From contig JACMKG010000223.1 of the NCBI GenBank assembly GCA_014380255.1, positions 1-13,921 of the forward strand: a stretch of DNA of 13,921 nucleotides, in the 5' to 3' direction. Both the position numbers and the translations under genes were made by a program. Shown here in pieces: positions 7,581 to 13,866 of this stretch. Each line of letters starts with the position of its first letter. Position 1 is the first letter of the stretch. The stretch is from Prolixibacteraceae bacterium. Lineage in GTDB: Bacteria > Bacteroidota > Bacteroidia > Bacteroidales > Prolixibacteraceae. Under the pieces are notes generated by a model. It did not search any database. It saw only the letters and a list, made by a program, of their open reading frames with translations, and was not told the DNA's origin.

Positions 7581-7741
7581 TTAAATTGAATGCTAAAACA
7601 CTATTTGGCAGCAAGGTCTTTTGATTTTAGCTTTGCCTTCTTATCAATAAAACTCTAACTTAAGAATTGAATGGCTATTGGATTGTTTATCCTTCGATGG
7701 TCAAATTGTCTCACTTCCCTTTTTTTTTTCTCAAACATTTA

Positions 7742-7798
7742 CTATCGCATAAGACAAATTCCTATCCGCATAAGTAATTAATTCTTAGTGTAAATTTG
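7742..7798 (+). promoter_or_regulatory. Tandem CGCATAAG direct repeats before a TAnnTTTG box
   Basis: CGCATAAG occurs at 7746-7753 and again at 7767-7774, exactly 21 bp or two helical turns apart, each preceded by CTATC (or CTATC plus C). An exact -7 type box TAAATTTG is at 7791-7798. The second repeat covers the place where a -33 TTTG would be, and no TTTG is present there. This is what an activator-dependent promoter would look like. The activator is unknown. Confidence 0.4.
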
Positions 7799-7833
7799 GA
7801 ATCCTGCCTATTTTTTTCGCCATACCACTAACC

Positions 7834-7841
7834 TAAATTTG
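7834..7841 (+). promoter_or_regulatory. Second candidate -7 box upstream of the small ORF
   Basis: A second exact TAAATTTG is preceded, 19 nt upstream, by a T run at 7811-7817 that could act as a poor -33 element. Initiation here would give a leader of about 70 nt before the ATG at 7918. Confidence 0.3.
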
Positions 7842-7917
7842 TGGAAATAATTCATAAAAAATTTGCGTATTTAAGTGAAGAGAGAATTACTTTTTTAGAC
7901 CTAAACTATCCTACACA

Positions 7918-8130
7918 ATGATACTGACAGAGAAAAACCGCGTGGAGATTACACAAAAAAACCTCATCAAAAAAAAGGATCTTCGTGGCCTTATCTTTAA
8001 GTATTATACTAATAATAACCAATATACTGCTCTTAGCTTCCATATGTCAAATTTTGAAAATGATTTATTTATTGTTGATTGGCAATTGTCTGTGGAGGAA
8101 AAATCGGGGATCGATAAATCCAGCAATTAA
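7918..8130 (+). CDS. Small hypothetical protein (70 aa)
   Basis: I do not recognise this protein. It begins MILTEKNRVEITQKN, has a lysine-rich stretch (KKKD), then a segment of alternating polar and hydrophobic residues (about 24-58) that could form four or five beta strands, including the pattern ALSFHMS and LFIVDWQLS. The tail is acidic and polar. There is no signal peptide, membrane helix or cysteine. Support for coding comes from two TAnnTTTG boxes and a direct-repeat promoter-like region upstream, and from the lack of a competing ORF on either strand. No ribosome-binding site is seen, which is usual here. It lies 143 nt before the glycogen synthase gene on the same strand and could share its transcript. 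A chance ORF of this length remains possible. Confidence 0.5.
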   Translation: MILTEKNRVEITQKNLIKKKDLRGLIFKYYTNNNQYTALSFHMSNFENDLFIVDWQLSVEEKSGIDKSSN

Positions 8131-8211
8131 AGTTTAAATCATTGCCAGGGGTTTAGGCCTGCAATAGATTTCCCAATCCTCCATTAAATTTTACTGTGGA
8201 ACTTGAAACAA

Positions 8212-8230
8212 TTGGAAAAATGGTTTCCAA
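8212..8230. promoter_or_regulatory. Perfect inverted repeat in the leader of the glycogen operon
   Basis: TTGGAAA (8212-8218) and TTTCCAA (8224-8230) flank a 5-nt centre. The repeat ends 43 nt before the glycogen synthase ATG. There is no T tract after it. It could be an operator for a dimeric regulator or a leader hairpin. It resembles no site I can name. Confidence 0.35.
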
Positions 8231-8273
8231 GGAATGATCAGGGATGTATATGTTATTTTATAATTGAAAAGAT

Positions 8274-9581
8274 ATGAAGGTTTTAATGTTTGGGTGGGAA
8301 TTTCCTCCTCATATTTCAGGGGGGTTAGGTACCGCATGTTATGGCTTAACAAAAGGGTTGTCAAAACTGAATGATGTGGAAGTAACGTTTGTGGTTCCCA
8401 AAGTATTTGGGGGTGAAGATCAATCCAATATTAAACTTATAGGGGCAAATGATGTGCCGGTTATAAATAGAAAGATCAATTTGAAAGAATTTAACCAATC
8501 GGTTGAGTTTATAGAGGTAAGCTCGCGATTGGTACCCTATGTAGACCCGGAAGAATATGCCCGGCAGTCTACTTATACTGTTGAAGATACAAAATCCTTG
8601 ATAGAAGTAGATCAGGAAGGAAAATTAAAATTTACAGGGAAATATGGTCCGGATCTCTTGTCTGAGATTGCCAAATATGCACTGGTAGCAAATGTAATTG
8701 CTCAGGACAATGAATTTGATGTGATTCATGCACATGACTGGTTGGCTTATCCTGCCGGTATTGCAGCGAAGAAAGTATCGGGGAAACCCTTGGTGATTCA
8801 TGTTCATGCCACTGATTTTGACCGCAGTGGTGGTAGTGTTAACCCAACTGTTTATGCGATAGAAAAACTGGGAATGGATGCTGCCGATCAGATAATTGCA
8901 GTAAGTAACCTTACCAGGCAAATTGTGATTGATAAATATGGGGTTGAACCTTCAAAAGTAGTAACGGTGTATAATGCTGTCGAACCTTATGAACATGAAA
9001 ATGAAGCTGTGTTTGTAAAAGGGTTTAATGAAAAGATAGTCACTTTTTTGGGCCGTATAACTACGCAGAAAGGACCTGAATATTTTGTGGAAGCAGCAAA
9101 CCTTGTACTTCAGAAAATGGATAATGTACGCTTTGTAATGGCTGGAAGTGGCGATATGATGAATAAAATGATCAGGCGTGCGGCACAACTAAAAATATCT
9201 CATAAGTTCCATTTTACTGGGTTTTTAAAAGGTAATGATGTTTATAACATGCTTCAGGTTAGTGATGTCTATATCATGCCTTCTGTTTCCGAACCTTTTG
9301 GCATTTCTCCACTTGAAGCCATGCATGCCCGTGTTCCTGTAATCATCTCGAATCAATCGGGTGTTTCTGAAATACTGTCACATGCGATCAAGATAAATCA
9401 TTGGGATGTTGAGGCCATGGCGGATGCCATTCACGGCATTCTGAAATACCCCAGGCTATCAAAAATGCTGGCCAGGCAAGGTAAAAAAGAAGCATGTAAC
9501 CTCAAGTGGGAAAATTCAGCACGAAAGGTTAAATCAGTTTATAAATCAGCTATTCTGATGCAGTCAGTCAGCTTGAGCTAA
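8274..9581 (+). CDS. GT4-type glycosyltransferase, probable glycogen synthase
   Basis: This 435-residue GT-B fold enzyme probably extends alpha-1,4-glucan chains from a nucleotide sugar. The N-terminal acceptor domain has FGWEFPPHISGGLGT (6-20), with the glycine-rich loop of glycogen synthases, HAHDWLAYPAG (152-162) and HVHATDFDRSGG (176-187). The C-terminal donor domain has FLGRITTQKGPEYF (258-271), including the basic pair Arg261 and Lys266, MAGSGD (289-294), and the retaining-transferase EX7E motif from Glu340 to Glu348 (EPFGISPLE). A second helpful match is SEILSH near 365. The family is found in Bacteroides next to a GH57 gene and, as I recall, a debranching enzyme gene. The GH57 partner is here 20 nt downstream, but no debranching gene is in the window. 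Donor preference (ADP- or UDP-glucose) cannot be told from sequence, so I leave the symbol blank. Confidence 0.87.
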   Translation: MKVLMFGWEFPPHISGGLGTACYGLTKGLSKLNDVEVTFVVPKVFGGEDQSNIKLIGANDVPVINRKINLKEFNQSVEFIEVSSRLVPYVDPEEYARQSTYTVEDTKSLIEVDQEGKLKFTGKYGPDLLSEIAKYALVANVIAQDNEFDVIHAHDWLAYPAGIAAKKVSGKPLVIHVHATDFDRSGGSVNPTVYAIEKLGMDAADQIIAVSNLTRQIVIDKYGVEPSKVVTVYNAVEPYEHENEAVFVKGFNEKIVTFLGRITTQKGPEYFVEAANLVLQKMDNVRFVMAGSGDMMNKMIRRAAQLKISHKFHFTGFLKGNDVYNMLQVSDVYIMPSVSEPFGISPLEAMHARVPVIISNQSGVSEILSHAIKINHWDVEAMADAIHGILKYPRLSKMLARQGKKEACNLKWENSARKVKSVYKSAILMQSVSLS

Positions 9582-9601
9582 CTATCAATAAACGTAATAA
9601 A

Positions 9602-10849
9602 ATGAGATCAATTTGTCTGTGCTTTCACGTTCATCAACCCGTAAGGCTGAAGAAATTTACATTCTTTGACATTGGGAACTCTGATTATTACTATGATGAC
9701 TCCAGAAATGAAACGATTATAAAACGCGTTTCAGAGAATTGTTATATGCCAGCAAATAAGATAATCCTTGACCTAATCAATAAAAGCAACGGTCGTTTTA
9801 AGGTCTCATATTCCATTTCAGGTACCGCCCTTGAACAGTTTGACCGATATGCCCCCGAAGTCCTTGAAAGCTTTAAAGAACTTGCTTGTACGGGACATGT
9901 GGAATTTATGGCTCAGACCTATTCTCATTCATTGTCCTTTTTAAAAAGCAAGCATCAATTTGCAAGTGAAATTCAAGCCCATGGAGCTGCCATAGAATCC
10001 TTGTTTGGTAAAAAACCTGAAGTTTTTTCCAATACCGGATTAATATATTCCGATGAAATAGGAACAAGGATTGCCGCTATGGGATACAAAGCTACGCTGT
10101 GTGGAAGTCCCAATCATATACTTCAATGGAGAAGTCCCAATCAGGTATATCGTAATGCCAATAATCCGGCCTTTTCTGTTCTTTTAAAGAACCAACAGTT
10201 AAGTGATGATCTGTCCTTGCGCTTCTCGAACAACGATTGGATTGGATGGCCTTTGACAGCAAAAAAGTATGTTTCATGGTTGAATAAAACTTCTACCGAA
10301 GGAAATATCATTAACCTCTTTATGGATTATGAAACCTTCGGGGAATACCATCGGAAAGAAAGCGGGATTTTTGATTTCCTGGATTCATTTCCACGGATGG
10401 TCTTCGCAAAATCTGACTGCCAGTTTATAACCCCTTCCCAGGTCGTAGATCAATATCCGGCCATTTCAACGATCCATGTGCCATATTCGCATACCTGGGG
10501 GGATAACCAATGGAACTTGTCTGCTTGCCTGGGTAATGAACTTCAGCAGGAAGCCTTTGAACAATTATACGCGTTAAACAGGATCATCGATTATTGTACA
10601 TGCCCAAAATTGAAGAAAGACTGGCAGTATCTTCAAAGCAGCGACCATTTCTATTACATGACTACCAATAGTCTTTCCGTGGCTGAAAGAAAGACTGCAG
10701 GGAACCCTTATGAAAGCCCGTACGCTGCATTTATTAATTATATGAACGTGTTAAACGATTTTACCCTTCGTTTAAAAAGGAAGACGGGGGACATTCAATT
10801 GCATGAATATGTAGATAAGAGAGAAGAAATCTCTTATACAATTTTATAA
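9602..10849 (+). CDS. GH57 alpha-amylase-like protein lacking the usual catalytic nucleophile
   Basis: This 415-residue cytoplasmic protein (no signal peptide) has the GH57 beta/alpha-barrel motifs: HVHQP (9-13), GHVEFMAQTYSHSL (98-111), FMDYETFGEYH (240-250) with the acid/base Asp242, and SDHFYYMTT (347-355). The third motif, which in related sequences I recall reads FRNTELIY with Glu as the nucleophile, reads FSNTGLIY here. Residue 146 is Gly (codon GGA, 10037-10039) and the preceding Arg is Ser143. The frame is otherwise intact and full length, so the gene is maintained. It may have become a binding or regulatory partner for the synthase, or use another residue. GH57 homologues with missing catalytic residues are known, so it need not be a mutation unique to this genome. 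It forms an operon with the glycosyltransferase 20 nt upstream and presumably acts on glycogen. Confidence 0.9.
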   Translation: MRSICLCFHVHQPVRLKKFTFFDIGNSDYYYDDSRNETIIKRVSENCYMPANKIILDLINKSNGRFKVSYSISGTALEQFDRYAPEVLESFKELACTGHVEFMAQTYSHSLSFLKSKHQFASEIQAHGAAIESLFGKKPEVFSNTGLIYSDEIGTRIAAMGYKATLCGSPNHILQWRSPNQVYRNANNPAFSVLLKNQQLSDDLSLRFSNNDWIGWPLTAKKYVSWLNKTSTEGNIINLFMDYETFGEYHRKESGIFDFLDSFPRMVFAKSDCQFITPSQVVDQYPAISTIHVPYSHTWGDNQWNLSACLGNELQQEAFEQLYALNRIIDYCTCPKLKKDWQYLQSSDHFYYMTTNSLSVAERKTAGNPYESPYAAFINYMNVLNDFTLRLKRKTGDIQLHEYVDKREEISYTIL

Positions 10850-10961
10850 ACCAATGAATAGAGAGTATACAAAATATCAGATAATCAATGGAATACGTAA
10901 AAAGGACTTTTAAACCAACAGATAATGCCATTTGTATTGAAAATGTCAGGATAACACGCTG

Positions 10962-11005
10962 AGAGGGTTTTTGTTATCGATGAAGATTGCATCGGTAAAC
11001 CCTCT
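10962..11005. other. Large two-part hairpin downstream of the GH57 gene
   Basis: AGAGGGT (10962-10968) pairs with ACCCTCT (10999-11005). After a 5-nt bulge, TTATCGATG (10974-10982) pairs with CATCGGTAA (10990-10998) with one G-T wobble around a 7-nt loop. Sixteen pairs in 44 nt is strong for this AT-rich DNA. It could stabilise or end the glycogen mRNA, but there is no T tract on either strand. Confidence 0.45.
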
Positions 11006-11059
11006 TAGGTTAAAGAAATTAATGAATGATTCGGTATATAACAAGTGATTTTGACAGGT

Positions 11060-11185
11060 TCAAGCCTACGGATTTCGGCTTGATCGAATCAAATTCAATA
11101 ATTGTACTGTTGAAATTTAAATGAAATCCGTTGAAGGGATTCATCTTCACGGACTTTGATAATATTAATCTGGAAGGGATCTTCC
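11060..11185 (+). promoter_or_regulatory. Possible structured leader of the sigma-factor gene
   Basis: Hairpin A has a perfect 7-bp stem, TCAAGCC (11060-11066) with GGCTTGA (11077-11083), and a 10-nt loop. Nine loop bases, ACGGATTTC (11068-11076), are exactly complementary to GAAATCCGT (11123-11131). That segment also forms the 5' side of hairpin B (TCCG 11127-11130 with CGGA 11150-11153, then TGAAG 11132-11136 with CTTCA 11145-11149). The loop-to-downstream pairing and hairpin B exclude each other. A third small hairpin, GGAAG with CTTCC (11172-11185), lies just before the start codon at 11204. This is a candidate switch-like leader, matching no riboswitch class I know, and transcription through it is assumed. 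Confidence 0.35.
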
Positions 11186-11203
11186 TCTAATACGTTTTAA
11201 ACA

Positions 11204-12064
11204 ATGAGACAGCTAAAAATTGCACAACAGGTTACCAACAGGGATGCATTATCGCTTGATAAATACCTGCACGAAATTGGACGTTATGATCTGATCAAGG
11301 CGGATGAAGAAGTAGAATTGGCCCGAAAAATTAAGAAAGGGGATAAAGCTGCTTTGGAACGGCTCATCAAAGCAAATTTACGTTTTGTTGTATCAGTTGC
11401 AAAGCAATATCAGCACCAGGGAGTTGCTCTGCCTGATTTAATTAATGAAGGAAATATGGGCCTTATAAAAGCTGCTCAGCTATTTGACGAAACCCGGGGA
11501 TTTAAGTTTATCTCGTATGCCGTTTGGTGGATTCGTCAATCAATTCTGCAGGCATTGGCTGAAAATGCGCGCATTGTACGTCTTCCTCTGAATAAAATTG
11601 GTTTGATTACCAAGATCAATAAAACGTATAATCGTCTGGAGCAAGAAAATCAATGTGATCCCTCTTTTGATGATGTGGCTTTTGAACTTCGAACCTCTGC
11701 CGATGTGGTAGAAAATGTCATCGAACTTTCTTCGCACAGTGTGTCTGTTGATGCACCTATTAATGATGAGGAAGGCACTCACTTATTTGATGTGTATCCG
11801 GATGAAGATTCGCCAAGTCCTGATCTTGCTTTGTTGAAATCATCCCTTTATACCGAAATCGAACGTTGGCTAGGCACCCTGGCGGAACGTGAATCGGATG
11901 TAATCCGCTATTTTTATGGTCTATGCGGCCACCGGCAGCTTACCTTACAGGAAATAAGCGCTGAGTTGGATTTAACCACCGAGCGCGTACGTCAGATCAA
12001 AGAAAAGACCATCCGAAAGATGAAAAGCAATACCAAAAATAAATTGCTTAAAGCCTATTTATAA
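11204..12064 (+). CDS. rpoD: RNA polymerase sigma-70 factor, Bacteroidota RpoD type
   Basis: This is the compact 286-residue group 1/2 sigma-70 form of the phylum, with the standard MRQLKI start and almost no region 1.1. Region 1.2 has LDKYLHEIG (18-26). Region 2 has LIKANLRFVVSVAKQY (54-69), LPDLINEGNMGLIKAAQLFD (76-95) and the melting/-10 segment FISYAVWWIRQSILQALAE (102-120). Region 3 starts at RIVRLPLNK (123-131) and region 4 carries the helix-turn-helix TLQEISAELDLTTERVRQIKEK (247-268). Regions 2.3-2.4 match the usual primary sigma. Region 3 and the 150-210 segment diverge more, and position 259 is Thr where the family normally has Arg (LTRERVRQ). This suggests a paralogue rather than the housekeeping copy, but a genome would be needed to tell. 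Convergent with uxaA. Confidence 0.93.
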   Translation: MRQLKIAQQVTNRDALSLDKYLHEIGRYDLIKADEEVELARKIKKGDKAALERLIKANLRFVVSVAKQYQHQGVALPDLINEGNMGLIKAAQLFDETRGFKFISYAVWWIRQSILQALAENARIVRLPLNKIGLITKINKTYNRLEQENQCDPSFDDVAFELRTSADVVENVIELSSHSVSVDAPINDEEGTHLFDVYPDEDSPSPDLALLKSSLYTEIERWLGTLAERESDVIRYFYGLCGHRQLTLQEISAELDLTTERVRQIKEKTIRKMKSNTKNKLLKAYL

Positions 12065-12072
12065 TCCAATGT

Positions 12073-12100
12073 CTTTTGGTTTAGAAACTTAAACCAAAAG
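12073..12100. terminator. Perfect hairpin after the sigma-factor gene, possible terminator
   Basis: An 11-bp perfect stem (CTTTTGGTTTA 12073-12083 with 12090-12100) encloses a 6-nt loop, starting 9 nt after the stop codon. The position between convergent genes favours termination, but there is no T run after the stem on either strand, so this is a moderate call. Confidence 0.5.
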
Positions 12101-12103
12101 AAC

Positions 12104-12167
12104 CGTCATCGCGAGGAACGAAGCGATCTTTCATTTAACAGATTGCTTCACTTCGTTCGCAATGACG
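12104..12167. repeat. CGTCATNGCGAGG-type palindromic repeat
   Basis: The left arm begins CGTCATCGCGAGGAACG and the right arm ends GTTCGCAATGACG; the arms meet around a short T-rich centre with an imperfect match in the middle (GAAGCGATCT against AGATTGCTTC). This is the widely scattered 60-70-bp intergenic palindrome found in many unrelated bacterial genomes, with no ORF. It lies in the 172-nt gap between convergent genes, the usual neutral place for it. Confidence 0.85.
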
Positions 12168-12196
12168 TTCATTAACTAAACGATATTGAATTATAA

Positions 12197-12218
12197 TCCC
12201 CAGAAGCTGCTTCAGGGA
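12197..12218. other. Near-palindrome close to the end of uxaA
   Basis: TCCC (12197-12200) and GGGA (12215-12218) flank GAAGC (12203-12207) and GCTTC (12209-12213) around a single T. It lies 19 nt after the uxaA stop on the - strand. It might help end uxaA transcription, though no T tract follows it. Confidence 0.3.
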
Positions 12219-12236
12219 ATCTTCCGTTGAACAGAT

Positions 12237-13724
12237 CTACAGGGTAACGCCTGTTTTGAAAATGGATATTTCCTTGAAGCCACTTTCTTCGTGTTTAAGC
12301 TTCTTGCCTGAGGAAACTTGGATGATGAATTGAATAAATTCTTCAAGCAACTGATCCATGGTCTTATCTTCCAGCAACTGCCCGGCATTAAAGTCGATCC
12401 AGTTTTTCTTCCTGGTAAACAGGGCTGAATTGGTTGAAATCTTCATCGTGGGTACAAAACTGCCAAATGGGGTGCCTCTGCCTGTGGTGAAAAGTACAAG
12501 CTGACAGCCGCTGAAGCCCAAGGCCGATGAGGCTACCAGGTCATTGCCGGGTGCTGACAGCAGATTAAGCCCCTTGCTTTTAATCGGCTCTGCATAGTGC
12601 AAGACATCCACCACCGTTGCAGTTCCCCCTTTCTGGGTGCAGCCCAGTGATTTATCTTCCAGTGTGGAAATGCCCCCCTGCTTATTGCCCGGCGACGGGT
12701 TTTCATACACCGGCAAATCATGCTGCATATAATATTGCTTGAAATCATTGATCAGGCTGACTGTTTTGTCAAAGACTGCCCGGTCTTTGGCCCTTGCCAT
12801 TAACAGGGTTTCGGCTCCAAACATCTCCGGCACTTCGGTCAGGACGGTGGTGCCACCTTGTGCAATCAGGAAATCGGAAAAAGCTCCTAGTAAAGGGTTG
12901 GCTGTTATACCTGAGAAACCATCCGATCCACCGCATTTAAGCCCTACCTTCAGCTCCGAGAGCGGAATGGGTTCCCGGCGATCATTTTTCATCGTGGCAT
13001 ATATTTCCTTCATCAATTCTATCCCGGCTTCCACCTCATCATCCACCTCCTGGGCTACCAGGAATTTTACGCGTTGAGGATCATAACTGCCAATCACCTC
13101 TTTAAGGTGCGAAATCTGGTTGTTCTCACACCCCAATCCAAGTACCAGCACCCCGCCAGCGTTTGGATGATTGATGATATCCGCCAATGCTTTTTGTGTA
13201 TTCAGATGATCATCACCCAGCTGTGAGCAGCCGTAATTATGCTTGAAGACTTCAATGGCATCCAGATTCTCAGGCTGCACTTCTTTTTGAAATTGTTGGA
13301 TGATCTGCTGTGCCTGCCCGTTTACGCAACCCACCGTTGGTACGATCCAAAGCTCATTGCGTATGCCAACCAGGCCGTTGGTACGGCGGTAGCCTTCGAA
13401 AGTAAGGGCACGTTGGCTATACTTTAGCTGATTCAGCTTCTGGTTAAACGAATAAGTAATGGTGCCCGATAGATTAGTCTTCAAATTGTGTGCATGCACA
13501 TGAGCTCCCAGGCTGATCTCTTGGGTTGCATGGCCGATGGGTTCACCGTATTTGATAATATCTTTCCCTTTTTCAATGGATTGGAGAGCCACTTTGTGCC
13601 CCACGGGGATATCATCGGAAAGAATAAATTCCTGATGATCGAAGTAAACGGTTTCACCTTTCTGACCTGCTTCCAGGCAAACAGCTACCATATCGCTGGC
13701 ATGGATCTTTATAAACTTTGACAT
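12237..13724 (-). CDS. uxaA: Altronate dehydratase
   Basis: UxaA dehydrates altronate to 2-keto-3-deoxygluconate in the galacturonate branch of hexuronate catabolism, in the cytoplasm. The 495-residue length matches the fused two-domain form. The N-terminal SAF domain (about 1-95) includes GAHVHAHNLKT (73-83) with its His ligands. The catalytic domain follows: FEGYRRTNGLVGIRNELWIV (109-128), KHNYGCSQLGDDH (161-173), LGLGCENN (195-202), GLKCGGSDGFSGITANP (261-277), TEVPEMFGAE (296-305), PSPGNKQGG (343-351) and FTTGRGTPFGSF (412-423). Cys133, Cys166, Cys199, Cys264, Cys361 and Cys407 are available as metal or catalytic ligands. Galactarate dehydratase GarD is a relative with the same fold, but the altronate-type spacing and length favour UxaA. 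No uxaB, uxaC or kdg gene is beside it in the window; its operon could extend beyond the right edge only upstream. Confidence 0.93.
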   Translation of the reverse strand: MSKFIKIHASDMVAVCLEAGQKGETVYFDHQEFILSDDIPVGHKVALQSIEKGKDIIKYGEPIGHATQEISLGAHVHAHNLKTNLSGTITYSFNQKLNQLKYSQRALTFEGYRRTNGLVGIRNELWIVPTVGCVNGQAQQIIQQFQKEVQPENLDAIEVFKHNYGCSQLGDDHLNTQKALADIINHPNAGGVLVLGLGCENNQISHLKEVIGSYDPQRVKFLVAQEVDDEVEAGIELMKEIYATMKNDRREPIPLSELKVGLKCGGSDGFSGITANPLLGAFSDFLIAQGGTTVLTEVPEMFGAETLLMARAKDRAVFDKTVSLINDFKQYYMQHDLPVYENPSPGNKQGGISTLEDKSLGCTQKGGTATVVDVLHYAEPIKSKGLNLLSAPGNDLVASSALGFSGCQLVLFTTGRGTPFGSFVPTMKISTNSALFTRKKNWIDFNAGQLLEDKTMDQLLEEFIQFIIQVSSGKKLKHEESGFKEISIFKTGVTL

Positions 13725-13748
13725 CTGATCAATTAGATTTAAGGACGG

Positions 13749-13779
13749 CGAAGTTAGCCAATCTTTGATAGTTGAGCAA
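13749..13779 (-). promoter_or_regulatory. Candidate promoter of uxaA
   Basis: On the - strand TAACTTCG (13756-13749), one base from TAnnTTTG, is preceded after 20 nt by TTG (13779-13777). This agrees with Bacteroidota promoter spacing and would place the start site about 15-20 nt before the ATG at 13724. Confidence 0.4.
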
Positions 13780-13831
13780 TTCTAAGAGAGGGGAACTGAA
13801 TAATGTTGGATTAAAACAAAGAGTTGGAACG

Positions 13832-13866
13832 CGGATCTAACGGATTTAGCGGATTAACACGGATTA
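13832..13866. repeat. CGGATT tandem intergenic repeat
   Basis: CGGAT begins at 13832, 13841, 13850 and 13860, so four units sit 9, 9 and 10 bp apart with variable TTA/CTA spacers. Runs of this kind are common between genes in Bacteroidota. The remaining sequence to the window end holds no supported gene. Confidence 0.6.

Larger units (their letters stand above)
7581..7917. other. AT-rich intergenic region between the GntR gene and a small ORF
   Basis: No gene is seen in these 337 nt. A weak hairpin (GGCA plus AAG at 7607-7615 with CTTTGCC at 7631-7637) might end the GntR transcript, and a run of ten T lies at 7720-7729. The right half contains a tandem direct repeat and two exact TAnnTTTG boxes, annotated separately, so it probably holds the promoter for the small ORF and perhaps for the glycogen genes. 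Confidence 0.5.
10850..11203 (+). other. Structured region between the GH57 and sigma-factor genes
   Basis: No gene is supported in these 354 nt. Three hairpins are seen: 10962-11005, 11060-11083 and 11127-11153, plus a small fourth at 11172-11185. None has a T tract after it, so the end of the glycogen operon transcript is not clear. No exact TAnnTTTG box was found; TGATTTTG at 11046-11053 is one mismatch away but has no -33. The right half is most likely the leader of the sigma-factor gene. Confidence 0.5.

Noticed and set aside
10855..10914. A 19-codon ORF directly after the GH57 gene
   Set aside because: Too short to support on sequence alone and with no recognisable feature; chance ORFs of this size are frequent in AT-rich gaps.
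12739..13077. A 112-residue ORF opposite uxaA on the + strand
   Set aside because: It lies entirely inside uxaA, whose conserved motifs explain the sequence; the opposite frame is open because of the uxaA codon use.
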